Positions 58,611 through 64,000 of a stretch of DNA of 64,000 nt are shown piece after piece. How positions within the stretch are numbered: position 1 is the stretch's first letter; every line of letters begins with the position of its first letter. The notes under the pieces are model-generated. The model was not told where the DNA came from, searched no databases, and was given only the letters and a program-made list of their open reading frames with translations. Source of the stretch: UBA2767 sp965228625 (GTDB taxonomy: Bacteria > Pseudomonadota > Alphaproteobacteria > Rhizobiales > Methyloligellaceae); contig OZ245829.1 in NCBI GenBank assembly GCA_965228625.1, positions 2,418,001 to 2,482,000 of the forward strand, written 5' to 3'. A program made the position numbers and the translations under genes.

Positions 58611-59177
58611 TTACGGCTCCAGCTCGGCGTCCCAGTAGAGGTAGTCCATCCAGCTTTCGTGGAGGTAGTTCGGCGGAAACAGCCGTCCGTTGCGGTGCAG
58701 CTCATGCACCGTCGGGCGATACGGCTTCTGTGCCGGCCACATCTTGGCCTCGCGGGGCATCTTGCCACCCTTGCGCAGATTGCACGGCGCACAAGCGGCG
58801 ACAACATTGTCCCAGCGCGTCAATCCTCCTTGCGAGCGCGGAACGAGATGATCGAACGTCAGATCGTTCGTCGCCCCGCAATACTGGCAGGAAAAACGGT
58901 CACGCAGAAAGACATTGAACCGTGTGAAGGCCGGGTAGAGCGCCGGCTTGATATACGTCTTGAGCGACACCACGCTTGGCAGCTTCATCTCGAACGACGG
59001 GCTGCGGATGGCGCGTTCATACTCCGAAACGATGTTCACGCGCTGGAGGAACACCGCCTTCACCGCGTCCTGCCAGCCCCACAGCGAAAGCGGGTAGTAG
59101 CTTAGCGGCCGGTAGTCGGCATTGAGAACAAGCGCGGGAAAATTCTCCGGCGACGCTGCTGCGGCATTCAACATCAT
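58611..59177 (-). CDS. HNH endonuclease family protein
   Basis: A 188-residue protein widespread in Alphaproteobacteria. The HNH fold is clear: FSCQYCGATNDLTFDHLVPRS with the zinc Cys pair and catalytic His, then GGLTRWDNVVAACAPCNLRKGG with the Asn and second Cys pair. The N-terminal region (LVLNADYRPLSYYPLSLWGW, AVFLQRVNIVSEYE) is conserved with related housekeeping proteins and is not a phage marker. The substrate is unknown. No partner methylase or restriction gene is adjacent. Confidence 0.93.
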   Translation of the reverse strand: MMLNAAAASPENFPALVLNADYRPLSYYPLSLWGWQDAVKAVFLQRVNIVSEYERAIRSPSFEMKLPSVVSLKTYIKPALYPAFTRFNVFLRDRFSCQYCGATNDLTFDHLVPRSQGGLTRWDNVVAACAPCNLRKGGKMPREAKMWPAQKPYRPTVHELHRNGRLFPPNYLHESWMDYLYWDAELEP

Positions 59178-59383
59178 ACGGTCTCGCTCAATTCGAGATC
59201 CCGGCCGCCGGCAAGGGTAAACCGACTCACCTGGCTACCGGGCCATTTGCGAGCGCAATACTAGGCATGTGTGTCGTATCTGTGAAGGCCACGAGAATTT
59301 GAGTCCGTTTGGTGATTCAGGCCTCTTTGCCATAATAGTTGCGCAACGTGCCAACAACCGGCGCAGAGGCGCACAACGGTCGC

Positions 59384-60445
59384 ATGAACGACGATGATCT
59401 GATCATAATTTTGAATGCTCTCACCGAACCGGTGTTCCTGGTTAATGCGGACAGGCAGATCACGATGGCCAATGACGCCGCAGAAGAGCTCTTCGGCGGC
59501 GAGCTGGCCGGACGGAACCTGGTTCACGCGATCAGGCATCCCGACGCGCTGGACAGCCTGGAAGAAGTGCTGCACGGCAAGACGCGATCCGAGGCGGTGA
59601 TCTCCATGTCCGGACCCGTGCGCACCACCTACAAGGTGTCGGTCGTCCGGCTTGACAACGGCAAGGACGCCGAGGGCGGCGCGGTGCTCGGCCTGCACGA
59701 TATATCACATGTTCTCGAAGCCGAGCAGATGCGAAGCGACTTCGTCGCCAATGTGAGCCATGAGCTGCGCTCTCCGCTTTCTGCCCTGAGCGGCGGGATC
59801 GAGACCCTCCAGGGCGCCGCCCGAAACGACCCCGAGGCGCAGGTCCGGTTTCTGGGCATCATGGAACGCGAGGCGGCCCGGATGAACCGGCTGATCGACG
59901 ACCTGCTGTCGCTCTCCAGTGTGGAGGTCAACGAACGCGTCCGCCCGTCGGGACAAGTCAACCTTCTGGCTATCGTCGAGCGCGCAATCGCCGCGCTCGA
60001 AACGCAGTCCAAGGCAACGAAGAAGCCGATCCGGCTCGAGAAACCGAACATCGAGTGCAGGATTCTCGGCGACGAGGACGAACTGACGCAGGTTTTCCAC
60101 AACCTGATCGACAACGCGCTGAAATACAGCCGCGAGAACAGCGAGGTCCGTATCACCATCGGCCGGCGTGATCAGGTGACAGGGCTTGCCGGGCCGGTGA
60201 CCACTGTTGCCGTCACCGACCATGGTGACGGCATTCCGGCGGAACACATCCCGAGAATCACGGAGAGATTCTATCGGGTTGATACCAGCCGGTCGCGGGA
60301 GAAAGGCGGCACCGGGCTTGGTCTGGCGATCGTGAAGCACATCCTCAACCGGCATCGCGGGCGTCTCCTGGTGGACAGCGAGAAAGACGTGGGAAGCACG
60401 TTCACCGTATGCCTCCCGGATGAATCGCCGACGCAAGTCTCCTGA
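59384..60445 (+). CDS. phoR: phosphate regulon sensor histidine kinase PhoR-like, without membrane segments
   Basis: A 353-residue kinase with an N-terminal PAS domain (ILNALTEPVFLVNADRQIT), HisKA with FVANVSHELRSPLSALSGG, and HATPase_c (NLIDNALKYSRENS, DHGDGIPAEH, GTGLGLAIVKHIL). Its position directly before pstS-pstC-pstA, with Pho boxes between, supports PhoR, the kinase that activates PhoB when phosphate is low. No transmembrane helix is seen, whereas most PhoR proteins have them. ATG 59384 is the best start (AGAGG upstream); an in-frame stop at 59336 limits extension. Confidence 0.88.
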   Translation: MNDDDLIIILNALTEPVFLVNADRQITMANDAAEELFGGELAGRNLVHAIRHPDALDSLEEVLHGKTRSEAVISMSGPVRTTYKVSVVRLDNGKDAEGGAVLGLHDISHVLEAEQMRSDFVANVSHELRSPLSALSGGIETLQGAARNDPEAQVRFLGIMEREAARMNRLIDDLLSLSSVEVNERVRPSGQVNLLAIVERAIAALETQSKATKKPIRLEKPNIECRILGDEDELTQVFHNLIDNALKYSRENSEVRITIGRRDQVTGLAGPVTTVAVTDHGDGIPAEHIPRITERFYRVDTSRSREKGGTGLGLAIVKHILNRHRGRLLVDSEKDVGSTFTVCLPDESPTQVS

Positions 60446-60456
60446 AAGCTCCCCGA

Positions 60457-60485
60457 CTGTCACAAAACTGTAGTGAAACTGTCAT
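60457..60485 (+). promoter_or_regulatory. three-unit Pho box (PhoB binding site) of the pst operon
   Basis: Three 7-mers with an 11-bp period: CTGTCAC (60457-60463), CTGTAGT (60468-60474) and CTGTCAT (60479-60485), separated by the A-rich 4-mers AAAA and GAAA. This is the PhoB direct-repeat pattern. A -10-like TTCTAT lies at 60504-60509, in the expected place downstream. Confidence 0.9.
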
Positions 60486-60572
60486 AAATACGAAGCACCT
60501 GGTTTCTATGGGTAGCCCCGCTGGCGGCCACTCGAAGCGCGCCCCAGCAGCAATCACAGGAGTGCGTTCAAC

Positions 60573-61643
60573 ATGACTGGCAGAATCAAATTTTCTTCAA
60601 TTCTCGCTGTCAGTGCCTTTGCGCTGACCGCGTATTCGGCTCCCGCCCTCGCGGGCCGTGACCACATCAAGATCGTCGGCTCCTCGACGGTCTATCCTTA
60701 CTCTCAGGCTGTTGCGGAAGAGTTTGCCAAGACCACCGGCAAGAAGGCTCCGGTTCTGGAATCGACCGGCACCGGCGGCGGTATGAAGATCTTCTGTAAG
60801 GGCATTGGCGAGGAGCATCCGGACATCACTGGTGCCTCGCGCGCCATGAAGCAGTCCGAATGGGAAGATTGCGTCAAGAACGGCGTGAATGAAGTCACCG
60901 AAGTGCTGATCGGTTTCGACGGTCTGTCGGTTGCTCTTTCGCGCAAGGGCGCGGATTTCAACCTGACCAAGCCGCAGCTCTTCAAGGCGCTTTCCTCGAA
61001 GGTGCCGGTCGACGGCAAGCTGGTCGACAACCCCTACAAGAAGTGGAGCGACATCGACAAGGCACTGCCCGCAACCGACATCATCGTCTACGGTCCGCCC
61101 CCGACTTCGGGCACCCGCGACGCTTTCGTCGAGCTTGCCATGCACAAGGGCTGCGAGCAGCTTCCCTTCTTCCAGGCCAAGAAAAAAGAGCTCGACAAGA
61201 AAGCCTACAAGAAGCTGATCAAGGCCGACTGCACGCCGATGCGTCAGGACGGTCCGTTCATCGAAGCCGGCGAGAACGACAACCTGATCGTTCAGCGGCT
61301 CGAGGCCGACCCGAAAGCGCTCGGCATCTTCGGCTACTCGTTCCTGTTCGAGAACTCGGACAAGCTGAAGCCGGCCAAGGTCAATGGCGTCGAGCCGTCG
61401 TTCGAGACCATCGCCGACGGCAAGTACACGATCTCGCGCCCGCTGTTCTTCTACATCAAGAACGCGCACCGCAAGGTCATCCCGGGCATGGAAGAGTTCA
61501 TCGCGGCATATGTCACCGATGACGCCATGGGTCCGGACGGCTACCTGAAAGAGCGTGGCCTTGTGGCGCTGGCCGACGACAAGCGCAAGAAGGTGCAGGA
61601 CGCTGCCACGGGCAGCAAGGGCATGACCCGCTACACCAACTAA
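60573..61643 (+). CDS. pstS: phosphate ABC transporter substrate-binding protein PstS
   Basis: The periplasmic phosphate receptor of the high-affinity Pst transporter. A 356-residue protein with signal peptide (FSSILAVSAFALTAYSAPALA) and the PstS pattern IKIVGSSTVYPYSQAVAEEF, STGTGGGMKIFCKG, and PPPTSGTRDAFVELAM in the phosphate-binding loops. AGGAG precedes the ATG. It is the first gene after the Pho boxes; a strong stem-loop separates it from pstC, suggesting higher pstS expression. Confidence 0.97.
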   Translation: MTGRIKFSSILAVSAFALTAYSAPALAGRDHIKIVGSSTVYPYSQAVAEEFAKTTGKKAPVLESTGTGGGMKIFCKGIGEEHPDITGASRAMKQSEWEDCVKNGVNEVTEVLIGFDGLSVALSRKGADFNLTKPQLFKALSSKVPVDGKLVDNPYKKWSDIDKALPATDIIVYGPPPTSGTRDAFVELAMHKGCEQLPFFQAKKKELDKKAYKKLIKADCTPMRQDGPFIEAGENDNLIVQRLEADPKALGIFGYSFLFENSDKLKPAKVNGVEPSFETIADGKYTISRPLFFYIKNAHRKVIPGMEEFIAAYVTDDAMGPDGYLKERGLVALADDKRKKVQDAATGSKGMTRYTN

Positions 61644-61659
61644 CGCGCACGCGTATCGC

Positions 61660-61690
61660 GGGCCGGCCGCCAATGAAGATCGGCCGGCCC
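61660..61690 (+). terminator. perfect stem-loop between pstS and pstC
   Basis: GGGCCGGCCG (61660-61669), an 11-base loop and CGGCCGGCCC (61681-61690) form a 10-bp all-G/C stem 16 bases after the pstS stop. No T-run follows, so it probably attenuates read-through or protects the pstS message from 3' decay. Confidence 0.6.
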
Positions 61691-61764
61691 GACACCATTA
61701 CGGCAGAGTTCAGTCCGCGCATTCCTGTTGGGCTTTGTGGGATGTGCGTGGCGGGGGCGACATT

Positions 61765-63144
61765 ATGTTGACCACGGTATTCATAACGCTGCTGGCTATC
61801 ACCGCAGCGGGCTATGTCATAGGACGGCAGCGCTCGTTCGCGGTCGTTCAGAACGCTCCCGAGAAGCTCCATTCCCGGCCCGTTTATCACGGCGCATTCG
61901 TCGCGGCTTGGATCGGCATCCCGGCTTTCCTTCTGGTTCTCGTCTGGCTTGCGCTGCAGGGCCCGGTCATCGAGGCAATTCTGGTCGACAGCCTGCCGGA
62001 GGACAAGATCAGAGGCCTGGCACCCGCACAAGTCGACCTGCTCGTCAGCGAGATCGAATCCGTCGCGGCCGGCAATATTTTCGGCCAGCCTGACGCTTCG
62101 GTATTCGAAGCAGCGGAGCGCCTCAACGCGTGGCGCGAAATTGCGCAATGGGCGATGTTCGTCTGCGCGGTCGCGGTGGGCATGCTCGGCCTCGCGCTGA
62201 CCAGACAACGGATTTCCGAGCGGTTCCGCGCGCGCCACGGCGTCGAGCGCGTGATGAACATCATCATGATCGCCTGCTCCCTGATCGCGATCCTGACCAC
62301 ACTTGGCATCGTTATTTCCCTGTTGGTGGAAGCGTTGCGCTTTTTCGACCGTGTACCGGTCACCGAGTTTTTCTTTGGGCTGAACTGGGAACCGCAGATC
62401 CCCATCCGTGAGGATCAGGTCACCGCAGGCGGGGCATTCGGCGCGATACCGGTCTTTACCGGGACGCTCCTGATCGCGGCCCTCGCGATGCTTGTGGCCG
62501 CTCCTACCGGTCTGTTCTCGGCCATCTATCTGTCCGAGTATGCAAACCCGCGGGTGCGCGCGATCATCAAACCCATCCTCGAAGTCCTGGCCGGCATCCC
62601 GACGGTGGTCTACGGTTTTTTCGCGGTTCTCACCGTGGCCCCGGCCATGCGCAGTTTCGGCGAAATGCTCGGCATGGACATCGCGCCCAACAGCGCGCTT
62701 GCCGCCGGCGCCGTGATGGGCATCATGATCATCCCGTTCGTTTCCTCGTTCTCCGACGACGCCATCAACGCCGTGCCACACTCCATGCGGGAAGGCTCCT
62801 ATGGGCTGGGCGCGACGAAGGGCGAGACCATCAAGAACGTTTTGCTGCCCGCGGCATTGCCGGGAATCATGGGCGGTATCCTTCTCGCAGTCAGCCGCGC
62901 CATCGGCGAGACCATGATCGTCGTCATGGCGGCCGGCCTGATCGCAAGGCTGACGGCCAACCCGTTCGAGGCCGTGACCACCGTCACGGTCCAGATCGTC
63001 ACCTTGCTGATCGGCGACACCGAATTCGACAACCCGAAAACGCTCGCCGCTTTCGCGCTTGGACTGGTGCTGTTCGTCGTGACCCTTGGGCTCAACGTAT
63101 TCGCACTCAGGATCGTCCAGAAGTATCGAGAAAAATATGAGTGA
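61765..63144 (+). CDS. pstC: phosphate ABC transporter permease PstC
   Basis: An inner-membrane permease of the Pst complex. The 459-residue protein is long for PstC. It has an extra N-terminal region with two or three hydrophobic segments (LTTVFITLLAITAAGYVIG, VAAWIGIPAFLLVLVWLAL) before the standard domain (AIPVFTGTLLIAALAMLVAAP, ASVFEAA linker). The transporter coupling motif is GATKGETIKNVLLPAALPGI. ATG 61765 is preceded by GGGGGCG. Long PstC forms are common in Alphaproteobacteria. Its stop overlaps the pstA start by 8 bp. Confidence 0.95.
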   Translation: MLTTVFITLLAITAAGYVIGRQRSFAVVQNAPEKLHSRPVYHGAFVAAWIGIPAFLLVLVWLALQGPVIEAILVDSLPEDKIRGLAPAQVDLLVSEIESVAAGNIFGQPDASVFEAAERLNAWREIAQWAMFVCAVAVGMLGLALTRQRISERFRARHGVERVMNIIMIACSLIAILTTLGIVISLLVEALRFFDRVPVTEFFFGLNWEPQIPIREDQVTAGGAFGAIPVFTGTLLIAALAMLVAAPTGLFSAIYLSEYANPRVRAIIKPILEVLAGIPTVVYGFFAVLTVAPAMRSFGEMLGMDIAPNSALAAGAVMGIMIIPFVSSFSDDAINAVPHSMREGSYGLGATKGETIKNVLLPAALPGIMGGILLAVSRAIGETMIVVMAAGLIARLTANPFEAVTTVTVQIVTLLIGDTEFDNPKTLAAFALGLVLFVVTLGLNVFALRIVQKYREKYE

Positions 63145-64000
63145 CATCGCACCGACAAACAACGCCCCGAGCTACTGGGGGTCTGACAAGCACAAGCGTA
63201 CGCTTGCGCGCCGTCACGCGGCAGACAAACGCTTGCAGTTTTACGGGATGGCCGCAATCGGCACGGCGATCCTTCTGCTCGGCATCCTGGTCACCTCGCT
63301 CGTCAGCACCGGTTACGTCGCCTTTGTCCAGAGCAAGGTCCAGCTTGAGATTCCGCTCGACAGCAGCAAAATCAACGCAAATGATCCTGGCGCCGCGAAC
63401 TACAGGGTTATCGTGCGCAACGCGTTCCGTACCCTGTTTCCCGATGTCCAGGGCGCACGCAACATCCGGAATGTCGACAGGATCCTGAGCTCCGAAGCGC
63501 GGTTCATCGTGCGCGACTACGTGGTTGCCAACCCCGACATGATCGGAAGGACGGTAACCCTGGACCTGCCGCTCTCCGACCCGTTCGACCAACTCAACAA
63601 GGGCGTCATACCGTCCGTGGTCGAAGCCCTGACCCGTCGCGAGATCGACCTGTTCAGAACCCTTGTGAACCGGAATGTGGTGAGCGTCGAAGACGGGCGC
63701 ACGGTGGTTCAGATCGACGCGTTCGTCGATCCGGAGAAAGTTCTGCCGGACAACCTCGCCTTTGGTGACTATTCATCAATCGTGAAGGAAGGAATGCGGA
63801 CCTACTTCCTGCAACGCGGCGCCGATACATCGGACTCCCTGCTGGCGCCGGACGCCGGGGATGCGCTCAAGGCCTATGTGGAAGCGAACCCGGATTCGAT
63901 CGGAAAAACGGTTCAGGTCAAGGTGCCGCTGGCTTCCGATTACGATGCGATCTTCAAGGGTGAAGTGCCCATGAAGACCAATCCACGATTTGCCTCGGAA
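63137..64000 (+). CDS. pstA: phosphate ABC transporter permease PstA, 3'-truncated by the window edge
   Basis: The frame is open from ATG 63137 to the last base (288 codons). After a cytoplasmic N-terminus (SDIAPTNNAPSYWGSDKHKR) comes one membrane helix (GMAAIGTAILLLGILVTSL), then a large periplasmic segment of more than 200 residues (VIVRNAFRTLFPDVQGARNI, IDLFRTLVNRNVVSVEDGRT), still running at the edge. The ABC permease core is beyond the window. The assignment rests on the 8-bp overlap with pstC, operon position and this long-loop N-terminus, which I recall in alphaproteobacterial PstA. Confidence 0.88.
   Translation, partial: MSDIAPTNNAPSYWGSDKHKRTLARRHAADKRLQFYGMAAIGTAILLLGILVTSLVSTGYVAFVQSKVQLEIPLDSSKINANDPGAANYRVIVRNAFRTLFPDVQGARNIRNVDRILSSEARFIVRDYVVANPDMIGRTVTLDLPLSDPFDQLNKGVIPSVVEALTRREIDLFRTLVNRNVVSVEDGRTVVQIDAFVDPEKVLPDNLAFGDYSSIVKEGMRTYFLQRGADTSDSLLAPDAGDALKAYVEANPDSIGKTVQVKVPLASDYDAIFKGEVPMKTNPRFASE

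Noticed and set aside
58611..59177. HNH nuclease as a sign of a mobile intron, phage or restriction system
   Set aside because: It is a stand-alone gene of a family common in alphaproteobacterial core genomes, with no adjacent methylase, integrase or intron features.
59178..59383. A Pho box upstream of phoR
   Set aside because: Only a weak TGTCGTATCTGTGAA-like stretch is present near 59270-59285 and the 11-bp spacing does not hold.

Overview
This is a G+C-rich, gene-dense stretch of chromosome from an alphaproteobacterium, most likely of the order Hyphomicrobiales (Rhizobiales). The evidence is family content and gene order: DUF1150 beside Hsp20, an FYDLN-acid protein, FzlA, DivL with tyrosine in the H-box, a TsaE-phosphotransferase fusion beside a MurU-like enzyme and AddB/AddA, the trpF-trpB-trpA-accD-folC-trxA-addA-addB order, and the block ahcY ... 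HPr-EIIA-hprK-chvG-chvI ... pckA. I see no transposase, integrase, phage gene, CRISPR array, rRNA operon or origin. This is mostly core genome, not an accessory island.

Layout. 1-6.4 kb: an esterase cut by the window edge, an SDR gene with queG, an NHL propeller, the FtsZ-binding GST-like fzlA, divergent uppP, and an NDUFA9-type epimerase. 6.5-13.1 kb: tRNA-Leu(CAG), a short RNase D, then envelope and nitrogen-PTS genes: a fused lptC-lptA, lptB, rpoN, hpf, ptsN. 13.1-16.6 kb: a heat-shock unit (DUF1150, Hsp20), a soluble double-PAS chemoreceptor, tRNA-Ala(GGC), the FYDLN protein. 16.7-28.3 kb: aroA, cmk, rpsA, sppA, ihfB, lapA, trpFBA, accD, folC on the plus strand, with trxA convergent. 28.3-41.4 kb, minus strand: addA, addB, murU-like, tsaE-amgK fusion, divL, ahcY. 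41.7-44.9 kb: two tandem TadG-like von Willebrand A proteins. 44.9-51.5 kb: regulatory PTS (HPr, EIIA-Man type, short HprK) with ChvG/ChvI, a HugZ-like protein and pckA. 51.5-59.2 kb: mixed metabolism (cysteine dioxygenase-like, TPR plus 2-oxoglutarate oxygenase, an unknown secreted protein, an M24-fold hydrolase without metal ligands, PQQ-type sugar dehydrogenase, gamma-glutamyltransferase, HNH nuclease). 59.4-64 kb: phosphate starvation genes phoR, Pho boxes, pstS, pstC and the start of pstA.

Functional threads. Envelope and division genes recur: Lpt export, UppP lipid-carrier recycling, FzlA, DivL and a probable AmgK/MurU MurNAc-recycling pair. A phosphotransfer network is spread over two loci: PtsN next to rpoN, and HprK/EIIA/HPr next to ChvG-ChvI and pckA. 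Visible control sites include a three-unit Pho box before pstS, an AT-rich palindrome before ahcY that may be a SahR-type operator, a sigma-32-like promoter with a structured leader before hsp20, and several perfect stem-loops at gene ends.

I did not find a clearly new multi-gene system. The items most worth a second look are the LptC-LptA-LptA fusion, the tandem vWA/TadG pair, the leader of hsp20, and the TsaE-AmgK/MurU neighbourhood. All functional calls come from reading the sequence and remembered family motifs; no database search was run.
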